Source of the DNA: JAIVGV01 sp032229975
Lineage (GTDB): Bacteria; Acidobacteriota; Blastocatellia; Pyrinomonadales; Pyrinomonadaceae
DNA: 64,000 nucleotides
Assembly (NCBI GenBank): GCA_032229975.1
Contig: JAVXVG010000020.1
Coordinates: 1 to 64,000 of the forward strand
Reading direction: 5' to 3'
The position numbers and the translations under genes are program-made. Below, in pieces: positions 44,167 to 51,562 of this stretch. Positions within the stretch are counted from its first letter, which is position 1; each line of letters begins with the position of its first letter. The notes under the pieces are model-generated. The model had not been told where the DNA came from and searched no databases. It saw nothing but the letters and a program-made list of their open reading frames with translations.

Positions 44167-45018
44167 TCAGGTTGAGACCACTTCGTTCGTCTCCGCTTCG
44201 GCGTCCGCGTCTCTCGTCTCTTCGCGCTTCGGGGCTTGCATGGCGTCGAAGATTTGGGTGCGGAGGGTGGTGGCGTCGAGACCGCGTCGGATGTGGCCGC
44301 CTTGAACGAAGGAGATCAGGCCCGTCTCTTCGGAGACGACGACGGCGACCGCGTCCGTGTCTTCGGTGATGCCGATGGCGGCGCGGTGGCGCGTGCCGAG
44401 GTCTTTCGAGAGACGCGGGTTCAGTGTCAAAGGGAGGAAGCAGGCGGCGGCGGCGACGCGGTGGCGGCGGACGATGACCGCGCCGTCGTGCAGTGGCGTC
44501 GCCGGATTGAAGACGGTGACGAGCAGATCGTAACTAAGTTCTGCGTCCATGCGGACGCCGCCGTCGATGACGTTTTGCAGTGTGATGTTGCGTTCGATGA
44601 CGACGAGCGCGCCGGTCTTCGTCGAGGCGAGCGTCGTCGCGGCGAGCACGATCTCGTCATAGACGCCTTCGCCGAACTGTCCGCGATGACGCGCGAGCAG
44701 GGGGAAGCGCAGGCGGTTGCCGAGCGTGATGAGGGCCTGTCTGATCTCCGTCTGGAAGAGGACGATGATGGCGATGCCGAGATAGAGCAGCGCGCCGCGC
44801 AGGATGAACTCAAGCGTAGCGAGATCGTAGCGGTAGGCGATGAGGTAGAGCAGCGCGAAGGCTGCGAGACCGGCAGCCATCGGGACGGCGCGCGTGCCGC
44901 GCAACAGTTTCAAGACCGTATAGACGATGAGGAAGACGAGCGCGAGGTCGAGCAGGTTGCGCGGCTCGCCGAGTCGCCCTAAGTATTCCGTGTACGGCAG
45001 TGTGATTAACGGGCCCAT
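44167..45018 (-). CDS. cdaA: membrane diadenylate cyclase CdaA
   Basis: A 283-residue protein from ATG 45018 (a GTG is one codon upstream). Three transmembrane helices (residues about 20-90) precede the DAC domain, with the DGA motif in PLHDGAVIV (about 178-180) and the RHR motif in GTRHRAAIG (about 210-212). Both are intact. It makes cyclic di-AMP from two ATP. The operon cdaA-cdaR-glmM is the conserved arrangement of Firmicutes, here in an outer-membrane bacterium. A short Asp/Glu-rich C-terminal tail is present. Confidence 0.96.
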   Translation of the reverse strand: MGPLITLPYTEYLGRLGEPRNLLDLALVFLIVYTVLKLLRGTRAVPMAAGLAAFALLYLIAYRYDLATLEFILRGALLYLGIAIIVLFQTEIRQALITLGNRLRFPLLARHRGQFGEGVYDEIVLAATTLASTKTGALVVIERNITLQNVIDGGVRMDAELSYDLLVTVFNPATPLHDGAVIVRRHRVAAAACFLPLTLNPRLSKDLGTRHRAAIGITEDTDAVAVVVSEETGLISFVQGGHIRRGLDATTLRTQIFDAMQAPKREETRDADAEAETNEVVST

Positions 45019-45269
45019 CACTTGAGGTACACCACGAGCCTTGAAGTTTCACCTTCCACTTTGCCTGCCCGTGTGTCGTCGTGCTCATTAACGTGGAGTT
45101 GCACCGACCTCCCGGAAGAGTTGAGCAACTACTGTGTCGCGCAGTCATGTATGAATGCACGCCTCCGCGCCGATTATGCAGTACGAGCGAGCGCGAAGGC
45201 AACGGCGACGCAGACGGAGCGCGGACGCGTTATGCGTCGCTCATGGCGGTGAGAAAAGTAAGACGAGAG

Positions 45270-45399
45270 AAAATAGAAGCGGCGGGATGCCTCACATCAT
45301 CCCGCCGCCCTTCTCACGATTCTAACCAATCGTGAAGATCGCGCCCGCCCTCACGTTACGGGCGCGGTGGCATGGGACATTCAGCCCCGTGCCGATTGA
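45270..45399 (-). ncRNA. candidate small structured RNA (about 130 nt, four hairpins)
   Basis: The 480-base spacer between the site-2 protease gene and cdaA contains a complete minus-strand unit. The promoter is TTGTCT (45427-45432) and a perfect TATAAT (45405-45410), with a 16-bp spacer. Four hairpins follow: an interrupted stem within 45369-45393, an 8-bp stem 45340-45347 with 45359-45366, an 8-bp stem 45314-45321 with 45328-45335, and an 11-bp stem 45279-45289 with 45298-45308. The last is followed by TTCTATTTTCT and looks like an intrinsic terminator. There is no coding frame with a ribosome binding site. It may also be read as a terminator complex for the protease gene, but the internal promoter argues for its own transcript. 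No known RNA family was recognised. Confidence 0.62.
45279..45308 (-). terminator. intrinsic terminator of the candidate RNA (or of the site-2 protease gene)
   Basis: Perfect 11-bp GC-rich stem, 45279-45289 with 45298-45308, with an 8-nt loop. It is followed on the minus strand by a T-rich tail (TTCTATTTTCT). Confidence 0.8.
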
Positions 45400-45404
45400 C
45401 GCGC

Positions 45405-45432
45405 ATTATATTCAAAAATGATAACGAGACAA
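45405..45432 (-). promoter_or_regulatory. sigma70-like promoter of the candidate small RNA at 45270-45399
   Basis: On the minus strand, TTGTCT (45427-45432), 16 bp, TATAAT (45405-45410, perfect). The predicted transcription start is about 45398-45399. Confidence 0.6.
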
Positions 45433-45497
45433 GCTAAATATTTTCGAGCGATGTGCGCTTGAGACGCCAAGCCAATGGCCCTTGACGATCTAAGTAA

Positions 45498-46625
45498 TCA
45501 TTTCTTGCCCGACTGCTTGCGCTTCAACTGGCCGCGCTGGAGAAAGCCGACGAGTTCGCCTTTGTCGTCGATGACGCCGAGCGCGCCCGCGCCGTTGCGC
45601 TTCATCAAGGCGTCGGCGTCTTGCAGAGACGAGTGTGGCGCGACGAAGAATTCGGGCGCGACGGGTCGCATCACTTCATTGATGCGCGTCGCGTGCCAAC
45701 GCTCGCGCGGCAGCAGTTTCAAATCTTCGAGCGTGACGATGCCGTGCAGCCTTCGCGCGTGCGCGACCGCGAAAGCCGCTTGTCGATAAACGGGCAGCAC
45801 CGCATCGACGAGGTGGCCCACCGTCGCATCCGGCTCGACCATGACCGGCGTGCTCATTGCTTGGGAGACAAGTTGCGCGCCGACGCCTGAGTGGGCGCGA
45901 TAGACGGCGCGGGCCGCATCCCAGAGGAAGAGGCCGACGAGCACAGACCAGAGCGCCATGAAGTATGCGCCGTAACGCGCGGCCATGAAGAGGCCGTACA
46001 GGATGATAACCGCCGCGATCAGTTGCCCGAACTGCGAGACGCGACGCGTCGCCTGCCTGAGTTCCCCGCCCCTGTGCCACAGGTAAGCGCGCAGCACGCG
46101 GCCGCCGTCAAGCGGGTAGCCGGGCAGCAGGTTGAAGAGCGCGAGCATGAAGTTGCCGCCCGCGAAGATGGCGAAAACGGCGCGCGCGACGCGATAGTCG
46201 AGTGTGTTCGTGATGATGAGCGCGACGAGTCCGATGAGCGAGAAGATAAAACTCGAAGCAGGGCCGGCGATGGCAATGCGAAACTCCGCGCGCGGGCTAT
46301 CGGGCTCGCTCTTGAGTCGCGCGAGGCCGCCGAACGGGTGCAGCACGATCTCCTCGATCTCTATGCCCTCGAACTTTCCGACGAGCGCGTGCGAGAGTTC
46401 GTGACCGAAGACGGAGAGGAAGAGCAGCAGCGTCGTTATGATGCCGACGGCCCACGCCGACAACGCATCGAGCGGGGCCACGTCCCAGAAGCCGCGATAG
46501 AAGTTCTCCGCGATCAACCACGACGAAAGCGCGAAGACGAAGAACCAACGGAAGTCGATTCGCACCGGAATGCCGAAGACCCGCGCGACGCGCAACTGCC
46601 GGTGAAGAATGTTGGTCAAGCGCAT
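45498..46625 (-). CDS. site-2-protease family (M50) metalloprotease with CBS domains
   Basis: A 375-residue protein from ATG 46625; a longer frame upstream would run into the word hairpin. Several transmembrane helices carry the zinc motif HELSH (H75, E76, H79) and the second motif NLLPGYPLDGGR (metal Asp). The C-terminal half (about 240-360) has two CBS motifs, which commonly bind adenine nucleotides and regulate activity. Such proteases cut membrane-bound regulators. It is downstream of the mreB-like gene on the same strand, after a 62-base gap. Confidence 0.93.
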   Translation of the reverse strand: MRLTNILHRQLRVARVFGIPVRIDFRWFFVFALSSWLIAENFYRGFWDVAPLDALSAWAVGIITTLLLFLSVFGHELSHALVGKFEGIEIEEIVLHPFGGLARLKSEPDSPRAEFRIAIAGPASSFIFSLIGLVALIITNTLDYRVARAVFAIFAGGNFMLALFNLLPGYPLDGGRVLRAYLWHRGGELRQATRRVSQFGQLIAAVIILYGLFMAARYGAYFMALWSVLVGLFLWDAARAVYRAHSGVGAQLVSQAMSTPVMVEPDATVGHLVDAVLPVYRQAAFAVAHARRLHGIVTLEDLKLLPRERWHATRINEVMRPVAPEFFVAPHSSLQDADALMKRNGAGALGVIDDKGELVGFLQRGQLKRKQSGKK

Positions 46626-46627
46626 AA

Positions 46628-46683
46628 GAGCAGTCAGCACTCCGCAGTTAGCACTCAGCAAAAGCATTCCGGCTGAATGCTAA
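46628..46683. repeat. 7-nt word hairpin between the mreB-like and M50 genes
   Basis: Consecutive heptads GCAGTCA, GCACTCC, GCAGTTA and GCACTCA occupy about 46630-46657. The stem is 46650-46659 with 46672-46681 (10 bp, one mismatch). The element lies between the mreB-like stop at 46688 and the M50 start at 46625, leaving no room for a usual ribosome binding site. Confidence 0.65.
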
Positions 46684-46687
46684 TTGC

Positions 46688-47797
46688 TCAAGTTACTTCA
46701 AACGCTTCCGAGTCGAGCAGGAGCGATTGCTCGTTGCGCGTGACGCGGCGGAGCAGCAGCGGCTCGTCGAAGAGTTGTGCAAGACCGCGGACGCTCGCAT
46801 AGCGCGGCTCTTCGGCGACGCGCGTCGCGAGGCTCGTCTCGCGCTGTAAAAATTCGCCCAAGCCTTCGAGCTGCGCGCCGCCGCCGGTGATGATGAGACC
46901 GCGATCATAAATATCTGCGGCGACTTCCGGTGGGAGTTCCGCGAGCGCGGAGCGCACCGCCGCGACGATCTTGTGCAGGACGGGCTGCGCCACCGCGTAG
47001 ATTTCTTCGGCGGTCACGTTGATCGCGCCGGGGCCACCCGTCGTCACGTCGCGCCCTTTGACGCTGATGCTGCGCGTCGCGTCCGCAGGCTCGGTTGCGG
47101 AGGCGAGTTCGGTCTTGAGTAGCTCCGCCGTGAGTGGCCCCACGGCGAGCGAGCGGAAGCGGCGCAGACGCTCGCTGATGGCGCGGTCGATGTCGCGACT
47201 GCCCGTGCGCTCTGCGCGTGAATAGACGATCATGCCGAGGGCCACCACAGCGATGTTCGTCGAGTCGCCGCCGAGATCGATGACGGCCACGGCGCGTTTG
47301 TCCGCCACGTCCACGCCCGCGCCGATTGCGGCGGCGAGTCCTTCCTCGATCATGTACACACGTCCGATGTGCGCGCTCTCCGCCGCGCTCAGCAGCGCGC
47401 GATGCTCGACGTGCGTGACGCCTGAGAGGACGCTCATCACGGCGCGTCGGCTGAAATGCGAGATCGAGCCGCGCGCGGCGCGGACGAAATGCGCGAGCAT
47501 CTTCTGCGTGTTGTCGAAATCGGCGACGACGCCATCGGCGACGGGCCACACGAGCGAGAGTTCGCGCGCCTCGCGTCCCTGCATCTCCTGCGCCTCGCGC
47601 CCGATGGCTACCACCTCGCCCGTCTGCTTGCTCACCGCCACGACCGAAGGCTCGTCGATAATGATGCCGCGCCCGCGCACACTGATGACCGTGTTCGCCG
47701 AGCCCATGTCAATCGCCATCGAGTCGGAGACGAGATCGCGCAGTGTCTGAAAACGCCAGAAGGATTTCGTCCGTCGCTTGTAGGTGCGTCGCAGCAT
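46688..47797 (-). CDS. MreB-like actin-family protein
   Basis: A 369-residue protein from ATG 47797; a frame 21 codons longer lacks a ribosome binding site. Actin-fold motifs are present: MAIDMGSANTVI (phosphate 1), VAVIDLGGDSTNIAVVALG (phosphate 2, with DS where most MreB has GT) and GLIITGGGAQLEGL (adenosine motif). SVLSGVTHVEHRALLSAAESA matches the MreB connect region. No mreC, mreD, pbp2 or rodA is adjacent, and the phosphate-2 loop is divergent. It may therefore be a paralogue rather than the main cell-shape MreB. It forms a run with the site-2 protease gene. Confidence 0.82.
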   Translation of the reverse strand: MLRRTYKRRTKSFWRFQTLRDLVSDSMAIDMGSANTVISVRGRGIIIDEPSVVAVSKQTGEVVAIGREAQEMQGREARELSLVWPVADGVVADFDNTQKMLAHFVRAARGSISHFSRRAVMSVLSGVTHVEHRALLSAAESAHIGRVYMIEEGLAAAIGAGVDVADKRAVAVIDLGGDSTNIAVVALGMIVYSRAERTGSRDIDRAISERLRRFRSLAVGPLTAELLKTELASATEPADATRSISVKGRDVTTGGPGAINVTAEEIYAVAQPVLHKIVAAVRSALAELPPEVAADIYDRGLIITGGGAQLEGLGEFLQRETSLATRVAEEPRYASVRGLAQLFDEPLLLRRVTRNEQSLLLDSEAFEVT

Positions 47798-48051
47798 AAA
47801 ATTTTCCGCCGCCCTCGTTCGAGCCTGACCTTCGAGTCGGATATTCAATGCGATGCGCACATATTAACACGCGACGACACGCGCGACGCCAGATCAATCG
47901 CGGACGTTTGATGTAACGCTTTCTTAACATCGACGCTATATCGTGTTCAGGCGCGAGCGATCCATCATGCGTCGTATTATCATCCGAGCCGCGACAAACG
48001 CGCTTGCTGCTCTGATTCAAAGTTTCAAGCCGATCACAGGAAGGAATCACC

Positions 48052-49848
48052 ATGCCCAAACTCTTCACGCGCGCCGCCGCGATCTGCGTCGCCATCGGCG
48101 CGACTCTTCTGATGACGCACGCGCAGTCGCGTCCGGCCCCGACGAATAGCGACGACGCTGCAAAGACCGCGTCTCAAGCCGCGCCCGCCGAGGCAACGAA
48201 CGCGAATGCATCTTCGCTCGATGCCGTGCGCCGTCAGTTGCAGGAGCAGCAGGCGGAGATCGAGCGTCTGCGCGCGACTCTCACAGAGCAGGCGAAACTC
48301 CTGAGCGATCTCCTCTCGCGATCCACACAACCAACAGCGACGAGCAGCGCGGCGAACGTGCGCGAGGCGACCTACACGATTGATGGCGTCGCGGCGACCG
48401 ACGCCCTCGCAACGCGCGCGCAGCAGACGCAGAGCGGTGGCCCGACAGCGAAGAACACACAGACCGGGCAGACTATCGAGGCGCGCGTTCATGCGCTCGA
48501 AGATCAGTCGAAGAAGTCTGGTGAGTCTCTGTCAAAACTCGGCTCGATCAATTTCAGCGGCGACGTGCGTTTGCGCTATGAGACGCAGTTCGGACTTCTG
48601 AACTCGCTGCCGAATGCGGCGAACCCCGCAATCGTCGGCAACGAGCTTTCTGATCGCAACCGCGCACGCGTCCGCGCACGACTGGCCCTGCGCGGCGAGA
48701 TCGGCAAGCGTTTCGACTGGGGCATACGGCTCGCAACGGGAACGACGCCCGACATCGTGAGCACCAATCAAACGCTCACAGACTTCTTCGGTCGCAAGTC
48801 CTTTGCAGTCGATCAAGCCTTCATCTCTTACAAGCCCGCCGCCGTCCGGGGCCTGCGCTTGCAGGGCGGCAAGTTCGAGACGCCGTGGCTCTTCACAGAG
48901 ATGACCATCGACGCCGATCTCATGCCCGAAGGCCTGAACGAAACTTACTCGCGCGATCTCAAGCGTTCCGGCCCGCTCAAGAATTTAACCTTCGTCGCGT
49001 GGCAGCTCCCGATGTTGGAGCGCGCGCCCGGCTTCGTCCTCGGCGGGGGTGGCAAGCTCGACGCGGAAGCCTCGCGTCGGGCCGGTCGAGACCTCGCGCT
49101 CTACGGCGCACAGGCGCGCGCACGGCTAGAGCCGACGAAGCACACCGCGCTCACCGTCTCCGCCGCCGATCTCAACTTCAACGGCACGCAGTTCATTATC
49201 CCAGCGCAGGTCTTCGGCTCGACCCTGCAAGTGCCTATCACCTTCACGATCCCCGCAACCTCTACGACCGCCGCGCAGACCATCACGACCAACGTGAGTA
49301 TCCCGCGCGATCTACTCGTCAACGGCAGCAGCCTCGGCGTCTCTGTGGGCAGCACGAACGCGACGAACCGCGATGGACACTTGTCGTCCGGCTACAACCT
49401 CGTCGATCTCATCTCTCGCTTTGAGTGGACGCGAAGCCGTCGCTTCCCCGTCACCGCACTGCTCGACTTCGTCAACAACACGCAGGCGCATGCTGTTGTC
49501 ACATCAACCGGAGCGCTCTCGAACCACGAGAACCGTGGACTCTGGGCCGAGCTGCAAGTCGGCAAGACGCGCGCGCGCGGCGATTATCTTTTCGACTACA
49601 CCTTCCTACGCATCGAGCGTGACGCCGTGCTCGCGCCCTTCAACTTCTCCGACATCGTGCAGCCGACCGACGTACGCGCGCACCGCTTCATCGCGTCTTA
49701 TGCCGTCGATCCGCGCATCACGCTCACCGTCACAGCCGTCGTCTCGCAGAGACCCAATGGCCTGCTCGGCGCATTCGGCACGACGCCCGCAGGCTCGCTC
49801 AATCGCCCAACTACGCGCCTGCAATTCGACACGCTGTTCCGCTTCTGA
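48052..49848 (+). CDS. outer-membrane porin (putative porin family)
   Basis: A 598-residue protein with AGGAAGG about eight bases before ATG 48052. A signal peptide (cleaved near THAQS) is followed by a coiled coil (about 55-90, DAVRRQLQEQQAEIERLRATL), possibly an anchor to the cell wall. From residue about 165 it is a long run of alternating beta strands (SGDVRLRYE, RARVRARLALRGEIGKRFDWGIRLATG) ending in Phe (LFRF), the normal outer-membrane barrel signal. Strand phrases match the Acidobacteria putative porin family. It supports an outer membrane in the host. Confidence 0.9.
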   Translation: MPKLFTRAAAICVAIGATLLMTHAQSRPAPTNSDDAAKTASQAAPAEATNANASSLDAVRRQLQEQQAEIERLRATLTEQAKLLSDLLSRSTQPTATSSAANVREATYTIDGVAATDALATRAQQTQSGGPTAKNTQTGQTIEARVHALEDQSKKSGESLSKLGSINFSGDVRLRYETQFGLLNSLPNAANPAIVGNELSDRNRARVRARLALRGEIGKRFDWGIRLATGTTPDIVSTNQTLTDFFGRKSFAVDQAFISYKPAAVRGLRLQGGKFETPWLFTEMTIDADLMPEGLNETYSRDLKRSGPLKNLTFVAWQLPMLERAPGFVLGGGGKLDAEASRRAGRDLALYGAQARARLEPTKHTALTVSAADLNFNGTQFIIPAQVFGSTLQVPITFTIPATSTTAAQTITTNVSIPRDLLVNGSSLGVSVGSTNATNRDGHLSSGYNLVDLISRFEWTRSRRFPVTALLDFVNNTQAHAVVTSTGALSNHENRGLWAELQVGKTRARGDYLFDYTFLRIERDAVLAPFNFSDIVQPTDVRAHRFIASYAVDPRITLTVTAVVSQRPNGLLGAFGTTPAGSLNRPTTRLQFDTLFRF

Positions 49849-49908
49849 TGTTGATGGTGATGAGGATTCTGAAAAAGATTCACCGCAGAGACACAGAAGA
49901 CACGAATC

Positions 49909-49976
49909 AAACGATGAAGTAGGAACGATGAAGTAAGAGGAGAAGTCTTTACTTCATCGTTCCTACTTCATCGTTT
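49909..49976. repeat. perfect 28-bp word hairpin between convergent porin and wzm-like genes
   Basis: Perfect inverted repeat, 49909-49936 with 49949-49976, 12-nt loop. Each arm is four heptads of the GATGAAG/GGAACGAT type. It lies 60 bases after the porin stop and two bases before the wzm-like stop. It is the longest perfect example in the window. Confidence 0.85.
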
Positions 49977-49978
49977 GA

Positions 49979-50803
49979 CTAGATCACGTCGGCAAAATTC
50001 TTCCGCGACCTCGCGAACCACCAGTAGCCGAAGAGGAAGACGACGAGCGCGACCACAGCGAAGTAGAGCATTCCGGCCCAGTCCGGCGGCGCGCCTTCGA
50101 TGATCACGCGTCGATAACTTCTCACGAGCGGCGCGAATGGGTTGAGGCTCGCGAGTCGTTGATAGTGCGCGGGAATCACCTGTTCCGGATAGATGATCGG
50201 TGTCAGGAAGAACCACGCCACGAGCACGAGCGCGACGACCTGCGCCGTGTCGCGCAAGAAGACGCCGAGCGATGCGACGAACCACGCCGCGCCCAACACG
50301 AACAAGACCTGCGGCACGAATAGCAACGGCAACCATAACAGCGTCGCGTGCAACTCTCGCCTCACGAGCAAGACCGCCGCGAGCAGGACGACTGTCCCGA
50401 GCAACTGCGTCACGTGCGCCGCGAGCGTCTGCGAGAGCGGCAGAGCTTCGAGCGGGAAGACAACCCTCTTGACGAGATTCGCGTGATTGACGATCACGTT
50501 CGATGCGCCCTGCATCGATTCCTGAAAGGCCGTCCACGGCAGCAGCCCACAGAACAGATAGAGCGCGTAGTCCCACTTCGTTCCCCGGGCCCCGAAGCGC
50601 GCGCCGAAGAGTCCCGCGAAGATAAAGGTGTAGATCGCGATCATCACCGCCGGCGTCAACATCGCCCACGCGAATCCAAGCACCGAGCCGCGATACTTCG
50701 CCTGCAACTCCTTGCGCGTAAGCGAACGCACCAGCTCTCGCCGACGCAGCAACTCCCGCAAAGGTCGCCACACCAAACGCCTCTCGTCCTGTGCAGAGAT
50801 CAT
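49979..50803 (-). CDS. wzm: ABC-2 type polysaccharide export permease (Wzm-like)
   Basis: A 274-residue protein with six hydrophobic segments and the family signature KYRGSVLGFAWAMLTPAVMIAIYTFIFAGLF near residue 40. Conserved loops TPIIYPEQVIPAHYQRLASLNPFAPLVRSYR are present. It forms the membrane channel that exports an O-antigen or teichoic-acid-type polysaccharide, with the ATPase at 51563 as partner. Unusually, it is on the opposite strand to that ATPase and separated from it by hicB and hicA. Its promoter should lie within 50804-50861, next to the hicB promoter. Confidence 0.92.
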   Translation of the reverse strand: MISAQDERRLVWRPLRELLRRRELVRSLTRKELQAKYRGSVLGFAWAMLTPAVMIAIYTFIFAGLFGARFGARGTKWDYALYLFCGLLPWTAFQESMQGASNVIVNHANLVKRVVFPLEALPLSQTLAAHVTQLLGTVVLLAAVLLVRRELHATLLWLPLLFVPQVLFVLGAAWFVASLGVFLRDTAQVVALVLVAWFFLTPIIYPEQVIPAHYQRLASLNPFAPLVRSYRRVIIEGAPPDWAGMLYFAVVALVVFLFGYWWFARSRKNFADVI

Positions 50804-50861
50804 GCGCGGGATTGTAAACGAATGGTCATCAGTGGCAAGCGGGATCGGATGAGCGGTTCAG

Positions 50862-50870
50862 TGATATAAT
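50862..50870 (+). promoter_or_regulatory. extended -10 promoter of hicB
   Basis: TGATATAAT at 50862-50870 matches TGn-TATAAT exactly. The predicted start is 50877-50878, coinciding with the ATG at 50878. An ATG at 50869 overlaps the -10 hexamer and cannot be used. Confidence 0.55.
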
Positions 50871-50877
50871 GGTTCGC

Positions 50878-51105
50878 ATGAGAATCCTGAACTATAAAGT
50901 TGTGATGACGCCTGACGAGACGGGGGGCTACGTCGTCACTTGCCCTGCGCTGCCCGGCTTGGTGACAGAGGGCGACACGCTCGAAGAAGCGCGCGCGATG
51001 GCCGCCGACGCGATCAAAGGTTATCTCGAAAGTCTCAAGCAGGATGGTGAGCCGATCCCCATGGACAACTCCATCACCGAAGAGGTCGCCGTCGAGTTCG
51101 CCTGA
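50878..51105 (+). CDS. hicB: HicB-like antitoxin
   Basis: A 75-residue protein with the HicB partial RNase H fold: MTPDETGGYVVTCPALPGLVTEGDTLEEARAMAADAIKGYLESL, including the typical GGY-x-x-x-CPALPG motif. It lacks a C-terminal DNA-binding domain. The start ATG 50878 is at the predicted +1 of an extended -10 promoter. It is paired with a HicA-like protein encoded on the opposite strand, tail to tail, 29 bases apart. It would neutralise that toxin. Confidence 0.85.
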   Translation: MRILNYKVVMTPDETGGYVVTCPALPGLVTEGDTLEEARAMAADAIKGYLESLKQDGEPIPMDNSITEEVAVEFA

Positions 51106-51134
51106 GCGCGACTCGAACGATCAACCGCACGCCT

Positions 51135-51353
51135 TCACATCAAGTCCAAGAACTCTTCCACCGACAGGCCCGACTGCTCAACGATGGACGCCAGCGTCCT
51201 CGGCTTCAAATCCTTGCCGTGATACGGCACGGTTACTCTCACCCCGCCCTTCTTCAAGATGTAATGACTCCCCGTCACGTGATGCACATAGAAGCCGCCG
51301 CGTTCGAGTGCCCTGATAACTATCTTCGGTTTTGGTGAGGGAGGTTTTCTCAT
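51135..51353 (-). CDS. hicA: HicA-like mRNA interferase toxin
   Basis: A 72-residue protein from ATG 51353; the longer frame to 51416 adds a basic tail that HicA does not have. The double-stranded RNA-binding-like fold is visible: KIVIRALERGGFYVHHVTGSHYILKKGG, with the catalytic His in GSHYIL, and VPYHGKDLKPRTLASIVEQSGLSVEEFLDL. HicA cleaves mRNA. The gene is convergent with hicB, rather than co-transcribed as usual. Confidence 0.85.
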   Translation of the reverse strand: MRKPPSPKPKIVIRALERGGFYVHHVTGSHYILKKGGVRVTVPYHGKDLKPRTLASIVEQSGLSVEEFLDLM

Positions 51354-51526
51354 CACACGTGATTTCCTCTTTGCTTTCGTTTTAGTCTTCAAACCCGATG
51401 TTTCTCCGCATCTCAACCATAATACTTGGAGTTGAAATTTTATTGTTCAGATGGGTGTCCGAGTGAAGGCTATAACGACATCCATGATGCTAAGAATCAA
51501 AGTTTCGGGGTTTTATTCAGCTTCCC

Positions 51527-51555
51527 TTGTTAATTGACAACCTCGCTCATAGAAT
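51527..51555 (+). promoter_or_regulatory. sigma70-like promoter of the wzt-like gene
   Basis: TTGTTA at 51527-51532 and TAGAAT at 51550-51555 with a 17-bp spacer. The predicted start at about 51562 is next to ATG 51563, so the mRNA should be leaderless. Confidence 0.5.
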
Positions 51556-51562
51556 CCCACGC

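Noticed and set aside
47798..48051. Promoters for the divergent mreB-like and porin genes
   Set aside because: AT-rich candidates exist (for example TAATAT on the minus strand) but none has a convincing -35 and spacing, so none is reported as a feature.
8094..49976. Word hairpins as insertion sequence ends or a CRISPR remnant
   Set aside because: No transposase, no target-site duplications and no constant repeat/spacer unit; the words differ between sites.
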